Shown in pieces: positions 1 through 10,900 of a DNA stretch of 64,000 nucleotides. The position numbers and the translations under genes are program-made. The DNA is from Catenaria anguillulae PL171 (Eukaryota; Blastocladiomycota; Blastocladiomycetes; Blastocladiales; Catenariaceae): assembly GCA_002102555.1 (NCBI GenBank), contig MCFL01000002.1, forward strand, positions 1 to 64,000, written 5' to 3'. The notes below the pieces were generated by a model. It did no database searches, was not told the origin of the DNA, and was given only the letters and a program-made list of their open reading frames with translations. The first letter of the stretch is position 1; every line of letters starts with the position of its first letter.

Positions 1-317
1 GGCAATGGCAACAATCTGCGCGAGAGCGGGTGCAAGTTGGGGGAACTGCTGTCGCAAGTGAACGTCAACCACACACGCTGCCGTCGCTCGGATCTTGGGC
101 AGCTCATAAGTCGCTCGACCAGTGTTCTTGCAGACACACAGTGCGCTGTCATCTTACGGCGTCGTAGCAGCCCCAACACTTGATCATGCACGTCTAGCCG
201 GCACGTCCAGAGAAAGTCGGCGAGCGCTGGGCATCTGAACCAGTGCTGTTGATCGTCAAGCGCACCACAAAGTACGCAATTCGGGGATGGTACCTGGCCC
301 GGCCAATACTTGTGGAG
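1..317 (-). mobile_element. LINE fragment (C-terminal ORF2 region)
   Basis: The plus strand here is almost the same as 22449-22755, the part of LINE-c that encodes the region around and after the C-terminal zinc finger of ORF2, in the same minus orientation. It runs off the left edge of the window and stops abruptly at about 317, where a LINE 3' end of opposite orientation begins. It is a broken fragment. Confidence 0.75.
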
Positions 318-410
318 ATCCCAGTTGCTCTTGTTTCTTGACCTTGAGCTTCCCTTGTTGGATTCACGTCTTAATGCATGCAGTAGCGATTAATAAAAAA
401 AGAGAAGCGA
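318..410 (+). mobile_element. 5'-truncated LINE 3' end with short A-rich tail
   Basis: This stretch of about 90 bp matches the last part of the poly(A) LINE 3' UTR seen at 17280-17365 and, reversed, at 3398-3500. It includes the terminal motif GCATGCAGTAGCGATT followed by an A-rich tail. I could not find a clear target-site duplication. Confidence 0.7.
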
Positions 411-620
411 GATCCGTTGACAAGCTGCTCACCGGCAATGGTGGTCGACTTGTACTTGCGCTTGAGGTGCTCAAGGGCGGCATCTTGATTGACAGAGTGG
501 GGGATGGGCCCTACCCAAGCCATGAACGGCGACGCCAGGGCGACAACATCCATGACATTGGACGTGGTGATCATATTGTGGACACGGATAGGGGTTGCGG
601 GGGGCTTGCTGAGTTGATTG
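411..620 (-). mobile_element. LINE ORF1 N-terminal fragment
   Basis: The minus strand encodes a peptide with WVGPIPHSV and further residues that align with the N-terminus of the half-LINE ORF1 at 3623-4816 (WVGPVPFSV). It is a remnant of a related ORF1 and has no usable reading frame beyond this piece. Confidence 0.6.
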
Positions 621-639
621 CTTAAAGTTAAATGTCTTG

Positions 640-1140
640 GCATGCATAGAGTTGCCTAGTGAGTGGCTTCAGCAAGCCAACAAATCCCTCCTCAGACTTG
701 GGCAACAGGCCTCTTTCCATGCCTCCGGCACCTGTTCCTGCTCCAAGCACGCAGTGCACAAAGCGGCAAGCACCTCAAGACACTCTGGGCCAGATTCGCG
801 GATCATGCGCATTGTGATTTGACTCACGCCAGGTGCCTTGTCGATGCCCACTGAGCTCAGTGCCGCCTGCAATTCCTCGACCATGACAGCGACCATGACA
901 CCCGCCCACACCTCAGGCGGAATCTTGTTGTGCAACTTGGGCGACCATGCTTTGGTCCAATAGGCATCAAAGCCCTCAGGATCAAACACTTCACCCTTGC
1001 AGCTGACAGACATGAGCACGGCAATCTGTGTGATGATGTTGTCTGGGTCGAACGACAGACGGTCGCCATCCTGGACCAAGTCAACAGCCCAAGACAGGTC
1101 AAGTGCCGTCAAAGATCCGGCAAACAAGGTCAGCAATGGT
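640..1140 (-). mobile_element. LINE reverse transcriptase fragment
   Basis: The minus-strand translation closely matches the start of the RT domain of the tLINE ORF2 at 46.8-47.2 kb, sharing DGDRLSFDPD, GVSQITMRMIRESGPECLE and VPEAWKE. The fragment is cut at both ends and cannot function. Confidence 0.8.
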
Positions 1141-1158
1141 GTGCAGAGCAGCCTCGAT

Positions 1159-1174
1159 CAGAGCCTTTGTAGCT
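1159..1174 (+). repeat. tRNA-Thr-derived target repeat (left copy)
   Basis: CAGAGCCTTTGTAGCT is the same 16-bp sequence that spans the 5' end of the tRNA-Thr gene at 51384. Here it abuts the 3' end of a minus-strand SINE. It reads as a target-site duplication made when the element entered a tRNA-Thr gene. Confidence 0.75.
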
Positions 1175-1628
1175 TTCAGGTAATGTATTTTAGTGACTTA
1201 ACATAAGCATGGGGGGAGCCGCTGGCGTCATTTCGACCAACCCCCAACATACAGACCAGGGACAATATCCACACACACAAGCCAGAGTTGGATGCTTACA
1301 CACGAAATGGCAGCTGGACTTACTTGAACTTGATAGGCTTGGCACCAGTCCAACACATATCAACCACCTTCTCCTTGGAACACGCGGATCCGGTGGCTTG
1401 GGTTCGATTCTTGGACAACTCGATTGGGCGGGATCCACCCTGGACAGCTTGGACCCAATCAACCGATGGGTGGCTTGAGCAGGCAAACCAAACCAAAATC
1501 CTTGCTCAAACTGTGGCCAAGGACTATGCACGAAACAGGATGCATACCGAAAGTGCCGCCCGCGTGGTTCGAACCCAAACCTTTGCAGTGGACACTCGGC
1601 GCCTCGACCACTGGGCCACGACAGCCCA
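1175..1628 (-). mobile_element. tRNA-headed SINE (tSINE), about 454 bp
   Basis: This copy is nearly the same as 50929-51378. On the minus strand it starts with a degenerate tRNA-like head that has a box A-like TGGCCCAGTGGT stretch and a box B-like GGTTCGAACC near 1565-1625. A body of about 350 bp follows. It ends in AATACATTACC next to the tRNA-Thr-derived repeat. There is no poly(A) tail; its last bases instead resemble the 3' end of tLINE. Confidence 0.75.
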
Positions 1629-1644
1629 CAGAGCCTTTGTAGCT
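1629..1644 (+). repeat. tRNA-Thr-derived target repeat (right copy)
   Basis: This is an exact second copy of CAGAGCCTTTGTAGCT. It flanks the SINE on its 5' side and the next tLINE fragment on its 3' side, as expected for serial insertion at one site. Confidence 0.75.
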
Positions 1645-1808
1645 TTATCGGTATTGTATTGAAATTGAAGAATTCAGACTCACGTGCGAGAAAAAATTAC
1701 AACAACAAATCAGGACCAGACACTGTATGCACCCAACGCCAATACGGAGGTTCAGATCAAGCCAAACGTGGTGTGCTGACCAATCGCCGGAAGGCATGTT
1801 GTTGGGCA
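1645..1808 (-). mobile_element. 5'-truncated tLINE 3' end
   Basis: The minus strand matches the tLINE 3' UTR seen at 50765-50911 and 41942-42150. It ends in TCAATTTCAATACAATACC directly against the tRNA-Thr-derived repeat. The right side joins GyA LTR-like sequence without a visible duplication. Confidence 0.7.
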
Positions 1809-1811
1809 TTG

Positions 1812-1982
1812 CTGTAACAAGGCGGAGACGTGAGCAGAGATCTGGTCTAGGCCGAGTGCATGGAGTGGCGAATGTAATATGTATATGGATAGATAAAACA
1901 CCGACAAAGAGAATACGGATGGTATGATGATGGAAACACATGAGAAAGGAGTAGAGAACAAGAGAAAGACTCGTCACACGTG
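1812..1982 (-). repeat. GyA long terminal repeat (3' copy, incomplete)
   Basis: On the minus strand a purine-rich tract just downstream of the chromodomain is followed by TGTCACGTGTGACG, a plausible LTR start. Part of this sequence (1869-1930) recurs in the same orientation at 40803-41240, on the far side of the nest. The distal end is not clear. Confidence 0.5.
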
Positions 1983-3381
1983 ACACTACCTCTCCTTCCC
2001 CCTCCCCTTCAGCGAGCTCTTGGCATTTGGTGCCGTGAGCGGAGTGTTGTGCAGGCCAGGCTTGTCCAGATACTTGGCATGGTACTCGTCCAACAACCCC
2101 AACCTCGTCTCACCGTCGTCCACGTGGGCAATGGGCACCCACTGCAAGTCGGATACATCATACCTGCATCATTTGATGAGGTAATGGAGCCGCGGCGGGC
2201 GGTGGCGCGTCCATTTTGAGTCCAGGACCGCCTTGACCTCGTGCTCCTCATGATCATCAACCGGCACTGGCGGCGGCAGGGGTGGGTTTAGGCCGGGAAA
2301 GTCAGCTGCGTTGGGCTCGGTCCAGGGCTTGACCTTAGAGACGTGGAAGACAGGGTGCACGCGGTCGAGGCCCTCGGGCAGATCGAGCTAGACGGCAACA
2401 TTGGAAATGACGCGCTTGATGATGATAGGTTGTGACCAGCGGAAATCAAGCTTGCCGGATGGGCGCTTGGTCGAGATATCACGAATCGAGAGCAAAACCT
2501 TGTCACCTACCTCATACGCGGGGGCGGCACAGCGATGGCGGTCGGCAAACTTCTTGTAGGCAGCCTTGGCCTTGTCAATCTGGGCGCAGACTGTGCTTTG
2601 GACTTGGAGGATCCGGGCAAGCGACTCATCAAGCCCGAGCGGCAGGTTTGCAGGGGCTGGGGCGACGTCAAAGCGCGGCTCGTAGCCGTACAAGGCCATC
2701 AATGGCGACACGCCCGTGGATTCGTGGACAGCGCTGTTGAGCGCCATTTCAGTGTACGGGATCCAATCGGCCCAATCGTCTTGCTGGTAGTCGAGGAAAA
2801 TGCGCCAGTATCCCTCCACCGATTGGTTGACCTGTTCGGTTTGGCCATCAGTCTCGGGGTGGAATGCCGTGGAGCGCTTGGGCTTGATATTGAGAGCGGC
2901 AAGGAGAGCGTCCCAGAATGAGGAGGTGAAATGGGAACCGCGGTCGGAGACAATGTCGTCGGGTAGACCGTGGTAGCGCACGACCTGGGTGAGGAATGCG
3001 AGCGCAGTGTCGGCTGAGGAAGGGAGCGCCGGGAGCGGGATGAGGTGCGTCATCTTGGTGAATCGGCACATGACAACGAGGAGGCATGTGTTACCATTGC
3101 TTGGCGGCAAATAGGTGATGAAATCCATGGATGTTGAGGACCATGGCCGAGAAGGCTTTGGGAGCGGTTGAAGCTCGCCATGTGGGTGTTGGCGTGAGGG
3201 CTTGGTTTGGGCGCACGTCAAACACAATTGGACAAACTTGCGGTTGTCTTTGGCCATGCCTGGCCACCAGTAGTTGCGGTGGAGGCGGTGGAGCGACTTG
3301 CGGATACCGAAGTGGCCACCAATCTGGTTGTCGTGGGCTTCTTGGAGGGCAAGTGTACGACATGCTCCAACCGGCATGTAC

Positions 3382-3397
3382 ACCTGGTCGCCATGCC
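3382..3397 (+). repeat. Target-site duplication of half-LINE, left
   Basis: ACCTGGTCGCCATGCC occurs here and at 4876-4891, flanking the half-LINE insertion exactly at its poly(A) (read as poly-T) end and its 5' end. Confidence 0.9.
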
Positions 3398-4875
3398 TTT
3401 TTTTTTCCAATCGCTACTGCATGCATTGAGACATGAATCCAACACGGGAAGCTCAAGGAAAAGAATCAAGAGCAACTGGGATGGGGGTCTTAAGCACCCA
3501 AAAAGGAGGCACAGGCAAGCAAGAGAAGGCAGGCGAGTGGCAGTAGGGGTCATTTAAGACCTGAGGGAGGGAAGGAAAGTGAGGGAGGGGGGGGGGGGGG
3601 GGGAGCGCGACAAACACAACAACTACGACTTGCTGAGGAAGGAGTCGGGGTACGCGTTGGAACCCTGCTCCTTTGCGTAATGGGCCCAACTCTTCTCCCG
3701 CGCAGCCGCCAAGCATTCCTCAAAGTCGTCGTACAAGCGAAGCTCGTCCAAAGCAACCTTGAGATCCACCTCGACAATGGCAAAATCACGGTTGACCCGC
3801 ATGTAGCGTTCCGAGGTCTTGGCCCGGTGGGACCTGAGCTCGGCCACGTCCTCCATTGTCATCTCCAACTCAGGCTTGAGGGCCTCAAAGTCTGCCAAGA
3901 ACCCCTTCACTGAGCCAACAAGAGACTCCAAACGTTCCTCAAGCACCTCAATCTTCTTGTTGGTTGCCATCAACTTTTCCGCGAAGCTGTCAACCTTGGC
4001 AACCACCTGCTTGGTCATGTCCGACTTGAACGCCACCAGCAGGGCTTCTTGGTTGGCCACAAACGTGGCCAATTGTGCTTGCATCACTGACACCTTGTCG
4101 GTCAAGTCGTCAACCTTGCCGCGCAAATCCTTTTCGAGGTCATTGACCTTGTTGACTGCTTGCTTGGCGGCATCAGCATAGCTGACACCGCCAGCACTTG
4201 TTGGCGCGGGCGCAGGGAGTGAGAACGAGGGGAGGGAGGTCTTGGCACAAGGGCGTGTGGGGCAAGTGGTTCTCAAGTGATCCAAAGAACCACAAGAGAA
4301 ACACAACCTGGCTGAACCGGCAAAGAAGCGCAAATCATGGCCATTAAGAGCGTACTCGCCAAGGCCAACGGCGGCATCGGCGTCCTCTTTGGACTCGTAC
4401 TGCCACAGGACGCGGGAGAACGAGCGAGCGCGGCAGTTGTCGACCAGCAGGGCGTGGCCCTTGGCCAGCAAACCGGGAAGCTGACGGACAGTGTCGTATG
4501 TGCAAAGAATCTGCACATTCTTGGCATGGTCGGCACGGCGGTCAAGCCACTCCTTGATGCTAGTCATGGCATGGACGTACTGGCCGCGGAAAAAAGTTGA
4601 GGGCTTGCTTGTGGCCAAGGCCAAATCGTCATGGCTGTTGTAGGTGACTTCCAGGAACTTGATTCCAGCGACAGTACGCTGGTTGAGCAGCGTGACGACA
4701 TTGTAGTGCGGCTTGAGGCGGGCGATTACTGCCTGTGGATCGACGGAAAATGGGACGGGCCCAACCCAACCTGTGATCGCCGATGCTTGGGCATCAACAA
4801 TCATGGGGTCGGTCATGGTAGGTGGGCTGATGACACTTGTATTGGGGTCAAGGCAAGTAGCTCGATGTATTGCTT
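3398..4875 (-). mobile_element. ORF1-only half-LINE, complete with TSD
   Basis: A 1478-bp unit lies between perfect 16-bp duplications. On the minus strand it has a 5' leader of about 59 nt, one intact ORF1 (3623-4816), a 3' UTR with a C-run of about 20 nt, and the same 3' terminus as LINE-b (GCAGTAGCGATTGG then A9). ORF2, with its endonuclease and RT, is absent. The layout resembles mammalian HAL1, which also encodes only ORF1. It would depend on ORF2 protein from a full-length relative. Confidence 0.85.
3623..4816 (-). CDS. LINE ORF1 protein (RNA-binding, CCHC zinc knuckle, coiled coil), 397 aa
   Basis: This is an uninterrupted 397-residue ORF1p. Residues from about 15 to 180 resemble the divergent N-terminal nucleic-acid-binding region of related ORF1s. 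A CCHC knuckle (CFSCGSLDHLRTTC) lies near residue 190. A long heptad-rich stretch from about residue 230 to 350 (for example KVNDLEKDLRGKVDDLTDKV) should form a coiled coil for multimerisation. In LINEs, ORF1p coats the element RNA and acts as a chaperone. It is notable that the frame is intact although the element has no ORF2. The start is the first ATG after a short leader, MTDP, which is shared with the tLINE ORF1 start. Confidence 0.85.
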   Translation of the reverse strand: MTDPMIVDAQASAITGWVGPVPFSVDPQAVIARLKPHYNVVTLLNQRTVAGIKFLEVTYNSHDDLALATSKPSTFFRGQYVHAMTSIKEWLDRRADHAKNVQILCTYDTVRQLPGLLAKGHALLVDNCRARSFSRVLWQYESKEDADAAVGLGEYALNGHDLRFFAGSARLCFSCGSLDHLRTTCPTRPCAKTSLPSFSLPAPAPTSAGGVSYADAAKQAVNKVNDLEKDLRGKVDDLTDKVSVMQAQLATFVANQEALLVAFKSDMTKQVVAKVDSFAEKLMATNKKIEVLEERLESLVGSVKGFLADFEALKPELEMTMEDVAELRSHRAKTSERYMRVNRDFAIVEVDLKVALDELRLYDDFEECLAAAREKSWAHYAKEQGSNAYPDSFLSKS

Positions 4876-4891
4876 ACCTGGTCGCCATGCC
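4876..4891 (+). repeat. Target-site duplication of half-LINE, right
   Basis: This is an exact match to 3382-3397. GyA sequence resumes immediately after it. Confidence 0.9.
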
Positions 4892-7027
4892 AAACCAATC
4901 CATCAGCCACCCGGAACTGCTTGTGCTTAGCTGGGTCCGTCAACATCTTTTGCACAAACTGGTCACTCGCCCCCCTCCTCTCTCGTGCGCTCCACAAGCG
5001 CGGATTCAGGGCGGGGCGCAATCTCGACAGTGGCCAAACAACGCGAGGCCAGCGAGCAAATATGGCGTCATCAAACACGGGCAGGTCGGCAAGTAGGTTG
5101 AGGGTGGCATGCTCCACAGCTGCTGGTGAGGGGAACACGCGGGGCAGCAGCACGGCATGGCCGCGGTCTGGCTGGGCAGCGTCAAGGTAGTCAGGCCGGC
5201 GCAAGAGCGCATTGGCTCGCCCATTGGCTGCTCCCTGAACGTATGTGAGTTCAAAATCGAAGCGGGAGAAAAAGAGGGACCAGCGAGCCAGGCGGCCGTT
5301 GGAAACTATGAGGGAACGGAGTTGCTCAAGGTTGCGGTGGTCGGTGCTGACATGGACAGTGTGTCGCGCACCTTCCAGGTGATGACACCATATCTCAAAT
5401 GCGGTCTTGACAGCCAGCAACTCCTTTTCGAGCACATCGTAGTTGTGCTCGGCTGGGGACAGGGACCAGGAATGGCGACGGGTCAACGGTGGCCTTGGTC
5501 ATCCTTTTGCGCGAGCACACAACCAACTGTGGCGTCGGACGCGTCTGTTTCAATGAAGAATGGTTTGGACGGGTCGGGATGAGCAAGAATTGAGCCAGCG
5601 GCAAAGGAATCCTTGAGGGCGAGGAATGCGCTTGATGCTGCATCAGACCAGGACCAGTGCACGTCCTTTTTGAGGAGGTCGTGGAGTGGGCAGGCTGTCT
5701 TGGCAACGTTGTCCATGAATGTACGGTAGTAGTTGACAAAACCGATAAACTTTTGCAACTCCTTGACCGAGGTTGGTGCCGGCCAGGACAAAGTGGAGTC
5801 GAGCTTGGTTCGGTTCATCTCAATGCCTTCCGCCGACACCCAGTGCCCGAGCCAGTCGACCCAGTCAGTGCGGAACACACACTTTGGGAGCTTGCAAAAC
5901 AAACCGTGAGCGCGCAGGCGGGTTAGCACCTCACGTACCAACCAGTCATGCTCCTCATCCGACTCGGCGTAAATCAAGATGTCATCCAAATACACCAAGA
6001 CGCCGCGGTCAATCAAGTCTGACAACACCTCGTTCATGAACGCTTGGAATGTGGCGGGTGCATTGGCCAATCCAAATGGCATGACGAGCCACTCGAAATG
6101 GCCGTAGCGCGTGCGGAATGCCGTCTTCCACTTGTCCCCTTTTCGGATCCGCAGCAAGTGGTAGGCGCAGAAAAGGTCGAGCGCTGTGAATCATTTAGCG
6201 CCGGCAACACGGTCAAACATCTTGGAAATGAGCGGCAAGGTGCCACTGTGCTTGATGCTGACCTTGTTGAGCGCCTGGTAATCCATGCACAGGCAGCGGG
6301 TGTCGTCCTTCTTGGGCACAAACATGATGGGCGCGCCTGCAGGTGAGCGCGATTCGCGGATGAAGCCGCGGGCGAGATACTCGTCGAGCGTTTGGCGTAG
6401 CTCATTGAGCTCGGGCTGTGAAAGTGAGTAAATGGGGAGTAAGGGCGGGGCTGCGCCGTCGACGAGATCAATGGGGAGGTCATGATGGCAGTGGGGTGGG
6501 AGTGCATCGGCAGCTTTCAAGTCAAACACATCCGCAAACTCGCTGAACTTGGGCGGGAGCTCACCCACAGTACCACCACCTGCACGCACCGCAGCCGAAT
6601 TGTACTTGTCAACCATGATCTCAGGCCAAGCATTGGCATCGTCATGAACATGAGCTGCGGCGAGCTGGACATCACTGCGGGAACGCGGTTTTGGTTGACA
6701 AAATGATCCGCACTTGGCCTGTGCCGGGAATTGAAGCGTCAGCGCCTTCCAGTCGATGGTCGGGTTGGCGGCCTTGAGCCAGTCGAGACCCAGAATGACT
6801 TGATACGAGCTCTCAGGTAGGACAAAGAATGTGACCCGCCGGCAATGCGCTCAAGGAACTGCGGCAACTGGTTTAGGCTGGATGCGGCGGTGTCGAAAAT
6901 GCTGCCGGTGCGGTTCCCAGCATTGGCAAGGGCCGAACTTGCGCCTGGGCGACAGGTCTGAGCCGTGGCAGTTGACCATGCCATTGAGTGTCTCCTTGAG
7001 CGCAGTAGCACTGCGAGAGTCAGGGGA

Positions 7028-7044
7028 TGAATGCGGTGCGCAGG
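7028..7044 (+). repeat. Target-site duplication of LINE-b, left
   Basis: AATGCGGTGCGCAGGAC here matches ATGCGGTGCGCAGGAC at 17366-17381, just after the LINE-b poly(A) tail. Both copies lie in GyA protease sequence, so the two GyA parts were once contiguous. Confidence 0.9.
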
Positions 7045-7752
7045 ACACGGCACGGTAACTTCGCAGGGGGTCGCAGTGCCAAGGGCAGGGCCGAATGATG
7101 TCAAGCGGTATCTCGGTGTGTTTGTGGATGGCACAGGGCCAAGACGCGCAACAGAGAAAGCAGTGGAGAGAGCCGTTGTTGACTCGCTGCGAGTGTTACG
7201 AACGAAGCGTGTTCCTGCCCGGATTGTGGTGTACATGATTAACTCTGTCATCATTCCCTCAGCAGTGTACCGCACGTTTGGGTTCGTCCCGTGCACCTCG
7301 TTCCTGAACAAGCTCGACGCCAAGCTCCGCTCAGCCGTTCGCGCTGCTGCAAGGCTGGCATCCAACACGCCGGTTTCCGTCTTCTACGATCACGCCACGT
7401 ACGGGCTCCACTCGATCAAGACCGCCATTGTTGCGTCCCGCGTCCCATACCTTCGCTTTTGCCTCTCACAACCGGCCACAAGCGAGAGGTTCCAAGTTGC
7501 CCTGGCCATCACGAGCCAAGCCCAGTGCGCGCTCAAGTGGTGGGCCAATCCGCTCTCGTACCCACCGTCACAGGTGATTGGCGGTGGCCAGTTGCCGGCG
7601 TCGCCTTTGCTGCATCTCTTGCCGTTGCTCACCGAGCATTGCACGTCAATCCACCTCGTTGGTCGTGCTGACCCTTTGCACGTAGCCCCAGACGGCGACA
7701 TTCCACTTGAAGCTGTCTTGAACACGGTGACCCCCGATTTGCATGTTCTGCG

Positions 7753-7961
7753 TGTTGGGGTTGTGTAGGAGAGTGTATGTGTATGTCGTTCACGTGTGTG
7801 CATGTGATGAGTATCGAGTTGTTGTGTGTTTGTGTTTGTGATCCATGACCCAGCAGTTGGGCACCAACCCATGGTTAGCTCTCCAGATAATTCTGGGTCG
7901 TTTAGTATATACTACCCGTGCTTGATGACCTTCTAGTCTTACCTATGCAAGCACGCCAACA
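7753..7961 (+). repeat. Gy1a left LTR (209 bp)
   Basis: It begins TGTTGGGG and ends CGCCAACA, the TG...CA ends usual for LTRs. It appears identical to 14483-14691 and, reversed, to the two Gy1b LTRs. Confidence 0.93.
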
Positions 7962-10900
7962 TTTTTTTCATCAAGTTCTGCCAACAGAATATCCCAGCAC
8001 ACAACAACCTGGCCGTCGTCGCTTAGCCCCATCCATCGTCGCTTAGCTCCACTCATTGCTGACTCATTCCATCGGCCACAAATCCAACCACACTTTCGTC
8101 TCGCTCGACGCTGCACTTTCAAACAGCAATGGCCGACCTGACGGATCAGCAAATCGACGCTATCAGTGCCCTTGAGCCCCACGCCATCCTTGAATGGCTG
8201 CAATCGGCGGGCGACGCTGCCAGCGAGCGCTTCTTCGAGCGCCAAGCCATTAAGCTCACCAACACCGAACTGGTGACGCCCAACTCAACGGTCCTGCTGC
8301 GGGCCAAGCAATACTATGCCAGGCAGCAACAGCAACTAGAGGAGCAGCAAGACCAACTTGAGCGCGACTACGAGGCGGACCCCACGATCGATGTGGATGC
8401 CCGCATCAAACCCTTGGAGCGAGGAGTCTCCGCTACCAGAAGTACCTCGACAAGCTTGCTCCGATCCTTGAGCAGCTCGCCGCCAAAGGCAAAACCCGCG
8501 ACCCATTTGCTGCGCCGCCTAACAAGGATGCCGACAAAGAGGCAACCAACAACCCGCTGGTGTATATTCCAGCTGGTCAATCGATTCCCTCGGCGCTCGC
8601 CCGCATGACCTTTGAGCGAGCCGAGACGGTCGCTGAGTTGGTGGCACAATTGCGTTTGCGGGCGGGTAACCACCAAGACACGATGGTGGCCAATCTCAAG
8701 CGCAGCATTCGGTACTTCTCCGAGTGCGCCCGCGCCGACATTTCACGTTTTCCGAATGATTTGGATGAGGGCGAGCTGTTCCGCCGCCTGTTGGACACTC
8801 TCGACTGGCCCAAGCGCCATGCGCAACGGATGGCGTTCCAGGATGTGTTGCCGGTGGAGGGCAAAACGGTCGCCGACTACATCATCGCTGTTTCACTGGC
8901 ATTGCTTGTGTACTTGCCCCGAGGCACGCATCCTGAGGACAACCCCCTTTGGCGCTCGCCCATTGTCAAGAATATTGTCATTGGCGTCATTGCCTCGATC
9001 TGGCCGACCGAGGTCAAGACCACTTGGTTTGAGGCGGCCGACAACACCTCGACGGACATCCGCACTGTGCTCCGCGAACTCAACAACCGCGTATTCCCGC
9101 GCATCGAACCTTCCATGTTCCGCCACCTCATTGGCACACCGATCGGGTTCTACCCCAAAGTACAAAACAATGCCAAGTCGAGCACCACGAGCTCGAGCAA
9201 GTCGCCGACCGACAACAAGGATGGTGCGCAGACGCAGAGCGCCAAGGATGGTTCGCAAAACCATTCAGGCTCATCATCCCGTGGTGGCGGATACCGTGGT
9301 GGGCATCGCGGTGGTTACTGTGGCGGCTACACCAACAAGTACACTGCGCAGAACGGGCACACAAGTAGCGCGGCCGATCATGGCCATCAGCAGCAAGGCG
9401 CAGCAGCAAACTCAGCTCGCCCCGCCGACGTGTTGGTGCTTGAGGCTGGCAATGCCGGATCCGCCGCCGACAATGCGTCGGCCAATGCTGGCAACAAGCG
9501 CGCAAGCGAGGATGCCGCTGACGAGCAATTCTCCGTGCCGCCCAGCAAGAAGCGCAGGCAGGGCCGTGGTGCAGCAACGCCACGCTCACCAACCAAGGCC
9601 GAAGCCCAGCAAATGCGCATTCGTTTCATCGAGCATGATTGTGCGGCCTGCTCCATGGCCTCGGTCTAGACGTGTCGGAAATTCCCAACCATCCGACTGT
9701 CAAGTGCAACAAGATAACAGCCTACAACAAGTTTGGCCGAGTGTTTGGCGACGCTCGTTTGGCCTTGCCCGAAAACGAGCACGACTTTGGCTCATTGGCC
9801 AAGATCATCGACGAGGGCACCGGCGCCGCATTCCTTGATGGCCTCATGGCCAAGTTTGAGAAGGCCGAGCTGTCCGAGCCGCTCGAGTACATGCGCCGTA
9901 TCAAGGCATTCATGGACGCCGTGGCATGCGATCAGGATTTCGAGGGTGTACGAATGGCCACGGTGGCTGGTGCGTTCCTTTGCTCGTGGGCACGCTTGTC
10001 CCCATCATTTGCGCGAGGTTTCTCGGATCATTTGGATGCCGAGGTATTGGCCAGGATCAAGAGGAACGCAGTCTCTGTTGGCCGCCGCATTGTTTGGGTC
10101 TGTGAAGGGGGAGACGAGGTGCCGGTGCAGAGTGCTTTGGAGGAGGCTGTTGGCAACAGGAACCCGGTCAGGGCTGGTCAAACCTCACCCTAGCCTGATC
10201 CGTCATCCTTGGATGGCGGTGAGGAGCAGCGTGGAACGGAATTTGACCGGTCTTGGCTGGCACGTCCAATTCGGTTGCCACCGCTGACAAGACCATGCAT
10301 GATGCAATTGAATGTACGTGCAACACCATTGCACCCGCGATTGTCATACGGACAAAAGCTGACGTCCCCTATTGGCACTCTTGCAACGCACAGAGTTTTT
10401 GTCGAGTGGTATCGGGCAAGCTGCCAGCAAACCACGACGAGCTCAAGGACCAATTGGTTGAGTCGCAGGACATTTGTGCAGTGGTATCGGGCAATCCGCC
10501 GGCTGACCAGCGCAAGCCCTCGGCTGCTGATCCGCCTGTGAACGTGTTGTTGCAAGATAATACACCAATTGTTGCACATGATACTCGTTCTGCTTCACCA
10601 AAGCGAATTGAGGTGAATGCCGAGCTGTCGCCAGTGATTGCAGTCCGCCGTTCGGGCCCGCGCCTCAACTGTCCACCGACTCTGAGCTGCATGATCAGCT
10701 CCATGCGTCGACCGGCCGTTTACAATTCAAGGCACTCACCCCGACCACACTCACGTGTCGCTTGGACACGGGCAGTGACCGCAATGTACTCCCAAAGCAA
10801 TATGCCAACCATTTCCGCAACCACGTTCGACCGCCGCCCGAGCCCATGGCCATCCGTGGGATCGGCGGCCTGTCGCCATGCCTCGGCATTGTCGATACGC

